Shown: positions 54,242 through 63,674, numbered from the stretch's first letter. The stretch is DNA of 64,000 nucleotides from DASWLF01 sp963768765 (GCA_963768765.1 CAVYJK010000025.1:118335-182334); one strand, 5' to 3'. The notes: a model not told the origin generated them from the letters alone. Translations and numbers: made by a program.

Positions 54242-55793
54242 ATGAGCCCTTCGCCTTCCCGACTGCCTCCTTGGGCCGCCGTGGCCCTGCTCTCTGATCT
54301 TTGCCCTGGCCCTGGGCTTCCGCCTCTACGACCTGGGGGGCCGGGACCTGTGGACCGACGAGGCCTGGGTGGCCCTGGCGGCCCTGCAAGACACCCCCGC
54401 CGCGGCCCTGGCCGCGGGCCAGTCCACTCCGCCCCTGTATCTGCTAAGCGTCTGGGCCGCGGTCAAGGTCTTGGGCGGCAGCGAATTGGTGCTGCGCTCG
54501 GTGTCCTTCCTGTTCGGCCTGGGGACCCTGGTCCTCTTCTGGCTGCTCGCCCGGTCCCTGGTGCAGGTGCCCGCTTCGCTGCTGGCCCTGGCCGCGGTGG
54601 CCTTCTCCCCGGTGCTGGTCTACTACGCCAAAGAACTGAAGCAGTACAGCGGCGACGCCTTCTTTGCGGTGCTGATCTTCTACCTGGCGGAACGCCTGCG
54701 GACCCGGCGGGGCCAGGACGGCTGGGCGGCCCTGGGAATGGCCGGGGTCCTGGGCCTGGGTTTCTCCCACCCCCTGGTCTTCGTCCTGCCCGTGGCTTGG
54801 GCGGTACTGTGGTTCGGCCTGCCCCGCCGGCGGCCCCGGGTGGCCCTCCTCGGGTGCATCTGGGCCCTGGCCTTTGGAGTCTGCTACCTCCTGTTCTTCC
54901 GGCGGGAGATGGACCCGAACCTGGTGGCTTATTGGACCGAGGTGGCGGCTTTCCCCGATCTCTCCGGGGTCAAGCCCCTGGTCATCTGGCTGGGGCAGGC
55001 CCTGTACGAGTATTTCTGGTATTTTCTGGGGGAATGGGGGCTCTACTGGGGGCCGCCCCTGCTGGCAGCCGGCGCCTGGGCGTTGATCAGCCGGGGCCGC
55101 GGCCGCCTCCTGGTGTATCTGCTGGGGCCCATCCTCCTGGCCTTCGCCGCCGCCGCCCTGCATCGCTATCCCTTCATGACCCGCAGCGGCGGCAACCGGC
55201 TCATGCTCTTCAGCGCGCCCTTCCTCTACCTGGTGGCGGCCGCCGGGGCCAGCACCGCCTTCGCCTGGCTGTGGCGGAAACGCCAGCGGTGGCTGGCCCT
55301 GGCCCTGAGCGCCGTGCTCCTGGCGGCCCTGCACCCGGTGGCCAACTTCCGGGAGAACCTCTCGCCCCTCAACAACCGGGAAGAGATCCGGCCCCTGGTG
55401 GAGCGTCTCTCAGGCCAGCTGCGGTCCGGGGACCTGGTCTACGTCTACTATTTCGCCATCCAGCCCTTCAAATACTATTATCACGGCCCAGCCGCCAGGC
55501 TCTGCCTGGGCAAATCCTGCGTGGAGACGAACCTGGAGGCGGCCACCGGCCAGGACGCTGCCCCGCGGCGCATCTGGCTCATCGCCTCCCATATCGAAGG
55601 ATTGGAGGACATACGCCGGTTTGCCGCCGGGCTGCTGGGCCCTGAGTGGCAGGAGACGGCCTGCTTCAGCCGGGTGGGGGCCGCTCTTTTCCGGTTCGAA
55701 CCCCAGGGGCAAGACGTGGCCGCCAAACCTTCGATCCCGCCAGAGCCTGCTCAATCCGGCTCTCCAACTCCCCCACCCGGTAAGGCTTATTAA
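54242..55793 (+). CDS. GT39/ArnT-like membrane glycosyltransferase; frameshifted near 54293
   Basis: About 517 residues when joined. ATG 54242 begins MSPSPSRLPPWAAVALL; near 54293 one base too many shifts the frame, after which LIFALALGFRLYDLGGRDLW and TDEAWVALAAL follow. LWTDEAW is the GT-C catalytic Asp-Glu motif of the ArnT/PMT family. About ten membrane helices come next (LLARSLVQVPASLLALAAVA, KELKQYSGDAFFAVLIFYLA), then a C-terminal outward domain. It transfers a sugar from a polyprenyl-phosphate donor to a lipid or protein outside the inner membrane. The end overlaps the convergent receiver gene by 128 bp, so one of the two stops may be displaced. Confidence 0.85.
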
Positions 55794-56109
55794 TCAGGCC
55801 CAGGGCGCCGCCTGTCGTCAGGCGGGCCGCTTCCTGGGGGGCGAAATAACCCGAAGCCACCAGCACCCGCACTCTTTTATCCAGGGCCTTGAACGCCCGC
55901 AGCAGCTGGTAGCCGTCCTGGCCCGGCAGGCAATAGTCCAGGATCACCAGGTCGGCGCCGCCCAGCTGCCGGTAGGTCTCCAGGGCCTCGGGGCCGTCGC
56001 CCGCCGCCGCCACCCGGTACCCCAGATGCTCCAGCAGCTCCTGCCCCAGAGACCGGATCAGGGGGTCGTCGTCCACTAACAGGATGGTGACCGGCGGCTG
56101 TCTCGTCAT
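55666..56109 (-). CDS. Single-domain response regulator (CheY-like)
   Basis: 147 residues: LLVDDDPLIRSLGQELLEHL, phospho-Asp in DLVILDYCLPGQDG, Ser in VLVASGYF and Lys in LGLINKPYRVGEL. The receiver ends near QALAGSKV; the last ~25 residues are Arg/Pro-rich and lie over the glycosyltransferase end. No kinase is adjacent. It may serve as a phosphotransfer intermediate. Confidence 0.9.
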   Translation of the reverse strand: MTRQPPVTILLVDDDPLIRSLGQELLEHLGYRVAAAGDGPEALETYRQLGGADLVILDYCLPGQDGYQLLRAFKALDKRVRVLVASGYFAPQEAARLTTGGALGLINKPYRVGELESRIEQALAGSKVWRPRLAPGVRTGKERPPPG

Positions 56110-56163
56110 GCGGTTTTCAGTTCTTAGTCTTTATATTAAGTTTCGGCATCCTCCTTTACTTGG

Positions 56164-56478
56164 TTAAACTCCCCCCACCCGAAAACGGATATCGCGGATT
56201 TTTCCCGGCCCCAGGGCCCGGTCCAGTGCCTGAAGGAGCCTGGGTTTGAGGAACTGCAGTTCCTGGGCCCAGGGGCTGTCGCTTACCTCCACCCACAGCT
56301 CTTTGCGGCGGAGGTCCACCAGCCGGCTCTGGGCCAGCAGCTTCCCCGGCACCACCGCCTCCCAGACCCGCCGAATCTCCCAACGCTGCTTCAGGGCCTC
56401 CAGGTCCCCGGGGTTGAGAAACTCCTGGAGGATTTCTTTGACGGCCACGGGCCGGGGTCGGGTCGGTCGCTTTGCCAT
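56164..56478 (-). CDS. DUF721 (DciA-like) protein
   Basis: 104 residues, full length for the family: VKEILQEFLNPGDLEALKQR, VWEAVVPGKLLAQSRLVDLR, KELWVEVSDSPWAQELQFLK and the closing IRDIRFRVGG. Proteobacterial DciA helps load the replicative helicase; many DUF721 proteins have no tested role. It lies 54 bp downstream on the same strand from repeat DNA rather than another gene. A GTTTTCG heptad pair sits within 20-45 bp of its start. Confidence 0.85.
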   Translation of the reverse strand: MAKRPTRPRPVAVKEILQEFLNPGDLEALKQRWEIRRVWEAVVPGKLLAQSRLVDLRRKELWVEVSDSPWAQELQFLKPRLLQALDRALGPGKIRDIRFRVGGV

Positions 56479-56496
56479 TGGATTAGAAGAGTTTCC

Positions 56497-57177
56497 GGTT
56501 GTCAGTTTTCGGTTTTCGGTAAAAAACTAAGAAGCTATTTCAAAACCTATCTTCGCAAGGAAATGTCGTTCTGAGCGCCGCGCAGAAAAAATCTAGTGCG
56601 GCGTTTCATAACTATGACATTAAAGACCAGGTTTTTATCCCCTTTTCTAACGGGGGGTAAGGGGGGATTAAAATAACCGCTTAATAATCCTCCTAAATCC
56701 CAGTAGTGTCCGGCAAGGTTTTTGCTAAGCCTGGGTAGCCAATTGGGGATAAAATTCGCTCATACCAGGCAGTTCATTATGGGTATCGGACCGATACCGC
56801 CGGGTTGCCGGAAACCGACGGGAAAGACCCTAAAATTCCCTCTCCCCTTCAAGGGGAGAGGGTGAGGGTGAGGGGTGCAAGGTGTTACCCCCCCCTCACC
56901 CCAGCCCTCTCCCCCCGTAAACGGGGGAGAGGGAGAAATTCGTTTCGGCCGATCATGTCCCAAGAAACAGTGCGGGATCGCAAGAGCACAGACATGCATG
57001 GTTTTGCCGTAAACCGGTAAATTTCAACCGGACACTACTGCCTAAATCCCCCTTTAAGAAGGGGGGACTTTAAGGCTTCTTCAAACCAGAGGAAGGCTGA
57101 GTAAACTGGTTATGTTAAAGGCCTAGACCCTTCGCTTCGCTCAGGGTGACAGAAAAAACCTGGTTTTAAAATAGCTT
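56497..57177. repeat. Complex repeat block (heptads, split MITE-like ends, hairpins)
   Basis: From left to right: GTTTTCG heptads (56497-56520); AAGCTATTTCAAAACC (56532-56547), whose counterpart GGTTTTAAAATAGCTT lies at 57162-57177, with TCGTTCTGAGCG and CTTCGCTCAGGGTGACAG just inside. Between these ends are GGCGTTTCATAACTATGACA (56600), three CCCCTTTT..GGGG hairpins (56636, 57050 and nearby), and a hairpin pair CTCTCCCCTTCAAGGGGAGA / CTCTCCCCCCGTAAACGGGG at 56838-56935. It reads as one dispersed element of the 13733-13858 family opened by other repeats. No gene is visible. Confidence 0.65.
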
Positions 57178-57229
57178 AAACCTACCCGCAGGGGCGCCCC
57201 TATTTCCTTCCCATAAGGGGTTGGGGGAG

Positions 57230-57291
57230 GGGACTTGAGGGAGGGGGCAGGGGCCTATTACAAAAAAGCCCCTGGCCCCCTCCCTCAAAAG
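57230..57291. repeat. GC-rich hairpin repeat after the aminotransferase gene
   Basis: TTGAGGGAGGGGGCAGGGGC pairs with GCCCCTGGCCCCCTCCCTCA across a TATTACAAAAAA loop, immediately past the aminotransferase stop. It could serve as its terminator, since the T-rich side faces the minus-strand transcript. Confidence 0.6.
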
Positions 57292-58475
57292 CTATTTCTC
57301 CATTCCCTCCCTGGCCCGGGCGAACCCCGGGGCCGCGGCTTCGATGACCGCTTCGGGCACACAAAAGGCCAGGCGGAAGTAGCCCGGCCGCCCGAAGCCC
57401 CTTCCTGGCACCGCCAGGATGTTTTCTTCCTTGAGGGCGGCCACCAAGGCCAGGTCGTCCCCCCCGGGGGCCTGGGGAAAGAGAAAGAACGCCCCCTGGG
57501 GCTTGATGAACTCATAGCCGGCCCGGGTCAATACGTCGCAGAAGAGGTCCCGGCGCCGGGCGTAGGGGGCCAGGTCCACGGAAACCTCGGTGAGGTTGGC
57601 CACCACCCGCTGCATCAGGGCCGGGGCATTGACGAACCCCAGGATGCGGTTGGCCAGCACCATGCCGGCGAAGAGCTCCCCCGGCCCGCGGCCCGGGGGC
57701 TCACCGCCGCGTAGCCCAGGCGCTCCCCGGGGATGGAGAGGTCCTTGGAAAAGGAGGTGGCCAGCAGGGTGTTGGGATAGGCCTCGAAGATGCTGGGCAG
57801 GCTGAGGCCGTCATAGACCAGGCGCCGGTAAGGCTCATCGGCCACCAGGTAGACGGGCCGGCCGTGGCGCCCCGCATGGTGGGCGAGAAACCGCCCCAGT
57901 TCTTTGAGGGCCGCGGCCTCGTAAACCTGGCCCGTGGGGTTGTTGGGCGAGTTGACGATGACCGCCCGGGTCCGGGGGCTTAAGGCCGGCTCCAGGGCCT
58001 TCAGGTCCAACCGGAAGTGCTCATCGGTCTCCACCACCCGGGCCGCGCCGCCGTGGTTGTCGGCGTAGAACAGGTACTCCGGGAAGAAGGGCGCCAAGAC
58101 CACCACTTCGTCGCCGGGGTCCAACAGGACCTTGAGAATGACGTTGAGGGCCCCGGCGGCGCCGCAGGTGAGGATGAGGTCGTCTGCCTTGAAGTCCAGG
58201 TCGTGGACCCGGCTCAGGTGCTCCGCCAGGGCCCGGCGGGTGGGGAGCAGCCCGGCGTTGGGCATGTAGGAATGGAGGCCGCCCCGGGGGTCCCGGGCCG
58301 CCTTGACCAGCTCTTCTTTGAAGCGGGCCGGGGGCTCCAGGTCCGGGTTTCCCAGGGTAAAGTCGAAGACCTTCTCCGGCCCCAGTTTCGCCTTCAGTTC
58401 CACCCCCTCCTCGAACATCCGGCGGATCCAGGAGGAGCCTTCCATGGCGCTTTTGATGCGTCTGGCAATGGGCAT
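57292..58475 (-). CDS. Class I/II PLP aminotransferase; one base missing near 57708
   Basis: About 394 residues when joined. FTLGNPDLEPPARFKEELVK, CGAAGALNVILKVLLDPGDE, VIVNSPNNPTGQVYEAAALK and VADEPYRRLVYDG form the PLP site; the Schiff-base Lys is in LLATSFSKDLSIPGERLGYA. After AVSP the frame changes in a run of five C; restoring one base gives GRGPGELFAGMVLANRILGF and on to PGRGFGRPGYFRLAFCVPEA, the substrate-carboxylate Arg region. It is close to AspB-type aspartate or alanine aminotransferases; the substrate is not certain. Confidence 0.88.
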
Positions 58476-58489
58476 TTTTGATTCCGTTT

Positions 58490-58935
58490 CTGGTTTTTGT
58501 TTTTGGTTTTTAGTTTTTGTTTTGGCGGTTGCGAAGCCTCAGGCTTTGGTCTGCACACTACTAACTGCAGAAAGGAGCAGACGATAAGATATGGCTCAGG
58601 GCATAAGAAAGAATTAAATGGTCGTGAGCGGGATTAAAATCCGCCCCCACCACACTTACCAACCCCAGATATTTAGGGTCTCTAGGGGTGTGTTTCATAA
58701 ATAACGTGACGTCGAGGGGCTGATTTTTTACCCCCCTTTTCTAAAGGGGGGTCAGGGGGGATTTCTTGACAACCAGTTGAAATCCCCCTAAATCCCCCTT
58801 TTCCAAAGGGGGACTTAAGCTTCCCAAGCCATACTTTCTAGCCAGATATTATGCATAGTTAATTACGAAACACTACACTAGCTGTGACCTCTCTGTTTTT
58901 AAACCAAAAACCAAAAACGAAAAACCAAAAACTAT
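58490..58935. repeat. Repeat block: heptads, 184-bp element and hairpins
   Basis: GTTTTTG/GTTTTTA heptads at 58490-58528 and their complement (AACCAAAAACCAAAAACG) at 58899-58935 flank the gap. Within it an element of 184 bp (58690-58873) has ends GTGTTTCATAAATAAC and, read inward, GTGTTTCGTAATTAAC, and holds two CCCCCTTT..GGGGG hairpins (58728-58762 and 58783-58813). The right heptad block touches the threonine ammonia-lyase stop codon. No gene is visible. Confidence 0.75.
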
Positions 58936-60143
58936 CCTTTTTCTTCCACCTGGTAGCCCGCGGCGCGCAAGGCCCGGAGCACCGCGTCGCCGTGTTCCGG
59001 GCCCCGGATCTCCAGGTTGATTTCCACCCGGGTGTAGTCCAGGGGAAGTTCCCGGGCCAGCCTGTCGTGGAACAGGTGCAGGATGTTGGCTCCCTGCTCG
59101 CCGATGAGGGCCGTGAGGCGCCCCAGGGAACCGGGTTGGTCGCTCAGGGCCACCCTGAGGGTGACCAGGCGGCGGCGCTCCAGGAGGGCCCGGGGCACCA
59201 CCCTTTCCAGCAGCGGAATGTCGATGTTGCCGCCACTCACCACCAGGACCACCTGTCTCCCCAGGTCCCGCCGGCGCAGGGGCCCCAAAAAAGCCGCGGT
59301 GGCCACCGCCCCGGCCCCTTCGGCCAGCACCTTTTTGCCCTCCAGCAGGAACAGCAGGGCCTGGGCGATCTCGCTCTCCTGCACCAGGATCAAATCGGCC
59401 AGGTACTCCTTAAGCCACGGGAAGGGGTGGCTTCCTGTCAGGGGGACGTTGATGCCGTCGGCCAGGGTGGCTTTGGCAGGCACCGGGGTGGGCGCTCCCT
59501 GCTTCAGGGCCGCGGCCAGGGACGGCACCTGGGCCGTCTGCACCCCGATAACCCTTACTTCGGGCTTGCGACCCTTCAGCGCCAGGGCGGTGCCCGCGGC
59601 CAGGCCGCCGCCCCCCACCGGCAGCACCACGGTGTCCACCCCGGGGAGGTCGTCCAGGATCTCCAGCCCCAGGGTGCCCTGGCCGGCCATGACTTCGAGG
59701 TCGTCGTAGGGGTGGATGAAGATGTAGCCCTGGGCCACCAGGGCCTGGGCCCGCTCCAGGGCCTGGGACAGGTCCTGCCCGTGCAGGATCACTTCGGCGC
59801 CGTAGCCCCGGCAGGCCTCCTGCTTGGAGATGGACGCCCCCCAGGGCATGACGATGGTGGCGGGCAGGCCCAGATAAGACGCGGCAAAGGCCACCCCCTG
59901 GCCGTGGTTGCCGGCGGAGGCGGCCACCACCTTCTCCCCTTCCCGGCGCTCCTTAAGCAGGGTGAGGCGGTTGACGGCCCCCCGCAGCTTGAAGGACCCG
60001 GTGGTCTGCAGGTTCTCCAGCTTCAGGAAGACCTCCCGGCCGCTCTCCCGGCTCAGGGTGTGGGAGTAGACCAGGGGGGTGTGCAGGACCACCCCTCGCT
60101 GCCTTTGGCGGGCCTCCTCAATTTCATGCAAGGTAATGGCCAT
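58932..60143 (-). CDS. ilvA: Threonine ammonia-lyase with C-terminal ACT domain
   Basis: 403 residues from ATG 60143. The PLP Lys is in ENLQTTGSFKLRGAVNRL, the Gly-rich phosphate loop is LPVGGGGLAAGTAL, and SAGNHGQGVAFAASYLGLPA is the fold-II signature. Residues 330-403 are a single ACT domain (LRVALSDQPGSLGRLTALIG), as in the short, catabolic-like IlvA class rather than the long double-ACT enzyme. It deaminates threonine to 2-oxobutanoate, the entry to isoleucine; the ACT domain suggests control by an amino acid. It lies downstream of nothing on its strand for 100 bp. Confidence 0.93.
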   Translation of the reverse strand: MAITLHEIEEARQRQRGVVLHTPLVYSHTLSRESGREVFLKLENLQTTGSFKLRGAVNRLTLLKERREGEKVVAASAGNHGQGVAFAASYLGLPATIVMPWGASISKQEACRGYGAEVILHGQDLSQALERAQALVAQGYIFIHPYDDLEVMAGQGTLGLEILDDLPGVDTVVLPVGGGGLAAGTALALKGRKPEVRVIGVQTAQVPSLAAALKQGAPTPVPAKATLADGINVPLTGSHPFPWLKEYLADLILVQESEIAQALLFLLEGKKVLAEGAGAVATAAFLGPLRRRDLGRQVVLVVSGGNIDIPLLERVVPRALLERRRLVTLRVALSDQPGSLGRLTALIGEQGANILHLFHDRLARELPLDYTRVEINLEIRGPEHGDAVLRALRAAGYQVEEKG

Positions 60144-60253
60144 TGCCAATAACGCCGCTCTTGAAAAATTGGTTGTCGGGGCGGGGTAACCCCGCCCCTA
60201 CGGGATGGGTCCAGCAAATCCTGGACCTTTTTCCCTCCGGGCCCCCACGGGCG

Positions 60254-60944
60254 TCAGCGCCCGAACCGGATGGAATCGATGATCCGCTGCAGTTCCGCCC
60301 GGTTGGCGTTGAAATCCTTGGGTTCGCTAGTGGGCCATAAAGCTATACATATAGTTTTGTCCATCATAGCACTGCCACTGGATGCGCTGGAAACCTCCCG
60401 AGCCCTTTTCCGCGGTCTCGATGGTCTCCCAGCCGATGACCCCGTCTTTACCGCCCTGGTCCCGGCGCTTCACCGAGATGTACTTGCCGATGCCTTTCTC
60501 TTCCATGGCCTGCTTATAGGAGGCGTCCACCGAGGCCTTCCGGGGGAAGCTGGGCACCATCTGGGTCCAATGGATGGTGAAGCCACAGGTGGTCCCGGGC
60601 TTCATGAAAATGATGTTCTCTCTTTCGGCATTACCGGTGGGGTCGCCCCGCTCCAGGCGCCAGCCGGCCGGAATGGTATAGGAGAAAGGCCGGGTTTTGT
60701 TTTGATAGGTCACCGGCGCAGTGGATACGCCGGTTTTCGTGTCACTCATGGACGCCGTCCCCTCGTAAGCCTTGGTCGGCTGCTGCGGTTGCTGCGGTTG
60801 GCTCTCCGCTTCCTTGGCCCGGCGCACGGCATCGGCGCCGCTTTGGATGGCGCCCCATTGAGCCGCCAGGTCCGCAGGAGCAATCAACATCAAGGAGAGT
60901 CCGAACACCGCCACTACGCCCAATGCCCATATCGCTTTCCGCAT
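60254..60944 (-). CDS. Exported protein of unknown function; frameshifted near 60338
   Basis: About 229 residues when joined. ATG 60944 has a strong GGAGG site. Signal peptide AIWALGVVAVFGLSLMLIAP, a Gln/Pro-rich linker (ESQPQQPQQPTKAYEG), then a compact domain FSYTIPAGWRLERGDPTGNA with FMKPGTTCGFTIHWTQMVPS and GWETIETAEKGSGGFQRIQW. As read it ends at FMAH; dropping one T there gives SEPKDFNANRAELQRIIDSI and a stop at 60254, a typical closing helix. The pattern (PAGW..., closing IIDSIRF) recalls small periplasmic PsbP/DcrB-like domains, but I cannot assign a function. Confidence 0.7.
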
Positions 60945-60988
60945 ATCGTCCTCCTGTGGGTTTTGAGGTTGTGAGATTCCGCCCAGCC

Positions 60989-61426
60989 TCAGGTGGCCTG
61001 GGCTTTGCGCCAGCCGGCGGCCTTGAGGGCCGCCACATGAGTCAACCATTCACTCCGCAACGACTTGAGATACAACAACAGATCCTGTTCGATCAGCGGC
61101 GCCAGGCGCCGGTGCAACCCGGCGTTGACTTCGTGATCATTGGGGGCAAACCCCTGCCAGGTCAGGTATCCCGCATCAAACAGGAATTCGGGGGTGGCCG
61201 GGCCCGGTACGCCCCTTAAGGCGAGATAGGCCTGGGCCCGGTCCAGGTCATATTCCAGGACCCAGCCGCAGTCCTCCAGCATGGTGGCGGCATCCCAACT
61301 CGCCTGCTGGCGGCATTCCGGGCAGTAAAGATTGAGCAGGATCTCCGGCGGCAACAGGTTGTCCCGGAAGATGAGTAAGGCGGAATTGCGGCCGCACCGG
61401 CAGTGGCGGCGCTGGTTCAGACACAT
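60989..61426 (-). CDS. Uncharacterised protein with N-terminal cysteine cluster
   Basis: 145 residues with a GAGGAAG ribosome site. MCLNQRRHCRCGRN and YCPECRQQASWD give five cysteines arranged as a likely zinc ribbon (CRCG...CPEC). The rest is helical, with no membrane segment (WVLEYDLDRAQAYLALRGVP, LIEQDLLLYLKSLRSEWLTH). I do not recognise the family. It ends 45 bp before the exported-protein gene and probably shares its transcript. Confidence 0.65.
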   Translation of the reverse strand: MCLNQRRHCRCGRNSALLIFRDNLLPPEILLNLYCPECRQQASWDAATMLEDCGWVLEYDLDRAQAYLALRGVPGPATPEFLFDAGYLTWQGFAPNDHEVNAGLHRRLAPLIEQDLLLYLKSLRSEWLTHVAALKAAGWRKAQAT

Positions 61427-61583
61427 GGATTCTTCCTCTTAAGGTTGCCGAATGCCGTCATAATTACTATGTTTCGACTGTGATGACAATAACCTTAATG
61501 ACTATTCACTCGAATCCAGGGCTTGGGAGGAAGGGTCCAATATTTGTAAATCCTCCCACCTCTTGAATCGGAGGTTACAACCC

Positions 61584-62253
61584 ATGGAAATATTTGCCGA
61601 TTTGTTGGCCCGGCTGGGAGGCCGGTTCGCCGCGGGGCTGGGCATCGACGTCAAGTCCGGCCCGGGAGAGCGGCAAAAATGGTTCCTGGCGGCCATCCTC
61701 TACGGGGCCCGCATCTTAGGCGAGTTGGCGGCCCGCACCTACCGGGTCTTCGCGGCCCGGGGCGTCTATGCGCCGGAGGCCGTCCTGGCCCAGGGCTGGG
61801 ACCACCTGGTGGTTCTCCTGGATGAAGGGGGCTACACCCGGTACGACTACAAGACCGCCACCAAACTCCTCCAGGTGATGGCGTCCCTGAAGGAAGGTTA
61901 TCAGGGCGACCTGGAGCGCCTGCATGAGGCCGCCGCGGACTATGAAGACCTGGAGGCCCGCCTCCGGGCCCTGGCGCCGGGCCTGGGCCCCGCCACGGCC
62001 AACATCTTTCTGCGGGAGCTTCGAGGTATCTGGGTCAAGGCCACGCCTCCCTTGAGCCCCCTGGCGCAACCGGCGGCGGAGGCACCTGGGGCTGCTGCCG
62101 CCGGGGCTCTCCGACCGGGAGGCGCTCAAAGCCTTGGCAGACGAGTGGCAGGCCCAGCCGGTGGCGGGCTATGACTTCGCCGACCTGGAGGCCGCCCTGG
62201 TGCGCCGGGGACTGGAACTGCGGCGGCGACCTCCGCGGGGGTCCGGGGCTTAA
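61584..62253 (+). CDS. Helix-hairpin-helix (endonuclease III-like) protein; frameshifted near 62070
   Basis: About 222 residues when joined. LLARLGGRFAAGLGIDVKSG, then FLAAILYGARILGELAARTY, and an HhH-like segment LAPGLGPATANIFLRELRGI that resembles the DNA-binding hairpin of the HhH-GPD glycosylases. The catalytic Lys/Asp and the iron-sulphur loop of endonuclease III are not visible. After SPLA one extra base shifts the frame; the continuation RRHLGLLPPGLSDREALKAL and YDFADLEAALVRRGLELRRR ends at 62253. It is divergent from the cysteine-cluster gene. It probably binds DNA, but enzymatic activity is doubtful. Confidence 0.65.
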
Positions 62254-62477
62254 TCCGCCGGGTGTTAATATGTCTAAATCAGGCAATCCGGTAGAATAGG
62301 ACAAAATTTAGGGGATAGTCTGGCATAATAGAAGCTGTTAAAAATCCATTATTAATATCCCCCTGAACAAAGTAAAAGATCTCATATGCTTGAAATGGCT
62401 GGCTTCTTGACTACGCTCAGAATGACGAGGGTATGATTTTCAACCGCCTGTTGGTACAGCATACCGGAGGAAAAGTA

Positions 62478-62822
62478 ATGTTCGAACATCGCCAGGAAGC
62501 GCTGCTGCCCCGGGCCTTATTCTTTCGGCGTCTTTGCAAGTACGGCGCGCTCTCCTTCGGTTTAGCGCTGGCCTCTTTGGGCTTGGGGATCCTGGGGTAC
62601 CGGTATTTTGAGGAGATGCCCTGGATTGACGCGTTTGTAAATGCCGCCATGCTCTTGGGAGGTATGGGTCCCCTAGGCGAGCTGCACACGCAGGCCGGCA
62701 AGCTTTTTGCCGGCATCTATGCGCTCTACTGTGGCCTGGTGGTCATTGTTTCCATGAGTATTCTCATAGCTCCCATCTTCCATCGCTTCCTGCACATTTT
62801 TCATCTGGAAGTTAGCAATTAA
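62478..62822 (+). CDS. Two-helix membrane protein resembling a K+-channel pore module without a filter
   Basis: 114 residues from ATG 62478 (GGAGGAAAAG ribosome site). Helix 1 is ALSFGLALASLGLGILGYRY and helix 2 is GIYALYCGLVVIVSMSILIA. Between them WIDAFVNAAMLLGGMGPLGE sits where two-helix potassium channels have pore helix and filter, but TVGYG is replaced by GGMGP, followed by LHTQAGKLFAGIYAL, the usual lead into the inner helix. Either the fold has lost selectivity or it is an unrelated two-helix family. It is 15 bp upstream of the HIT gene. Confidence 0.65.
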   Translation: MFEHRQEALLPRALFFRRLCKYGALSFGLALASLGLGILGYRYFEEMPWIDAFVNAAMLLGGMGPLGELHTQAGKLFAGIYALYCGLVVIVSMSILIAPIFHRFLHIFHLEVSN

Positions 62823-62837
62823 AGCGAAAGGAACAGC

Positions 62838-63257
62838 ATGCGCGATTGTATTTTTTGCGCCATCGCCGCAGGCAGGCAGGCGGCGGAGCGCCTCGTCGAG
62901 ACCGAAAGGGTGCTGGCCTTTCTGGATATCGCCCCGGTGAACTACGGCCACACCCTGGTCATCCCCAAGTTGCACTACCGGAACCTGCTGGACCTGCCGG
63001 ACGAACTCTGGACCGAGATGGGCCAGGTCAGCCGCCGGGTGGCCCAGGCCTTGCGCGCCACCTTATACGCCCAGGGTATCAATGTCGGCATGAACAACTT
63101 CGAAGCCGCGGGGCAGGTGGTCTTCCACGCCCACCTCCACGTCATCCCCCGCTACTTCTCCGACGGCCTGCGGCTCTTCCCCCAGGAGAGCTACCGGCCC
63201 GGCGACCTGGCCCGGACCGGGGCGCAGCTGCGACGGGCCCTGGAAAAAGGAACTTAA
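62838..63257 (+). CDS. HIT-family nucleotide hydrolase/transferase
   Basis: 139 residues, HinT/Fhit-like. CIFCAIAAGRQAAERLVETE with a Cys pair that may bind zinc, LDIAPVNYGHTLVIPKLHYR and the histidine triad in VVFHAHLHVIPRYFSDGL. It removes or transfers AMP from phosphoramidates or dinucleotides. AAAGGAA is the ribosome site. It is probably co-transcribed with the small membrane protein before it. Confidence 0.93.
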   Translation: MRDCIFCAIAAGRQAAERLVETERVLAFLDIAPVNYGHTLVIPKLHYRNLLDLPDELWTEMGQVSRRVAQALRATLYAQGINVGMNNFEAAGQVVFHAHLHVIPRYFSDGLRLFPQESYRPGDLARTGAQLRRALEKGT

Positions 63258-63380
63258 GAATGTATCACTCCATTATCAGCTTAAAACCTACGAAGGGGTA
63301 ACAGAGAATATATAGCAGATATCAACAGGTGGCGCCTTCTATTCATTTCCCATGTGACATACGCTTTGAATACCAAGACT

Positions 63381-63674
63381 TCAGTCTTCCCCCTCTTCCC
63401 AAGCAGATTCGCCTATTTCCCGTATTGTTTGCCCGATAGAATTACTGAGCCTTTCATAAAGCAGGTCGGAGAATTCCGGGTCTCTGAAAATAGTTATTGC
63501 ACTGAAGTATTTTTGTCCGCCATATTCAGCAGATATCCAAATATCGTGAGGCCTAATTTCAACTTTTTTAAGAATCAACTCTTCACTTTCTTCGGATGAA
63601 AGGGATGCGGAATTTAAAGCACCCGTCCATTGCGGCGGCCATATATATAATCTTGGGTGCTCTCTTAGTTGCAT
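63381..63674 (-). CDS. Hypothetical protein, AT-richer than its surroundings
   Basis: 97 residues from ATG 63674, behind GGAGGG. No cysteine cluster, signal or membrane segment is visible; the body is LRLYIWPPQ-like (RLYIWPPQWTGALNSASLSS), an acidic SSEESEELILKKVEI and PHDIWISAEYGGQKYFSAIT. The lower GC content and isolation suggest recent transfer. I do not recognise it. Confidence 0.5.
   Translation of the reverse strand: MQLREHPRLYIWPPQWTGALNSASLSSEESEELILKKVEIRPHDIWISAEYGGQKYFSAITIFRDPEFSDLLYERLSNSIGQTIREIGESAWEEGED

Noticed and set aside
56760..57020. Small open frames on both strands between the DUF721 and aminotransferase genes
   Set aside because: They lie wholly in dispersed hairpin repeats (CTCTCCCC..GGGGAGAG) and have no start signal.
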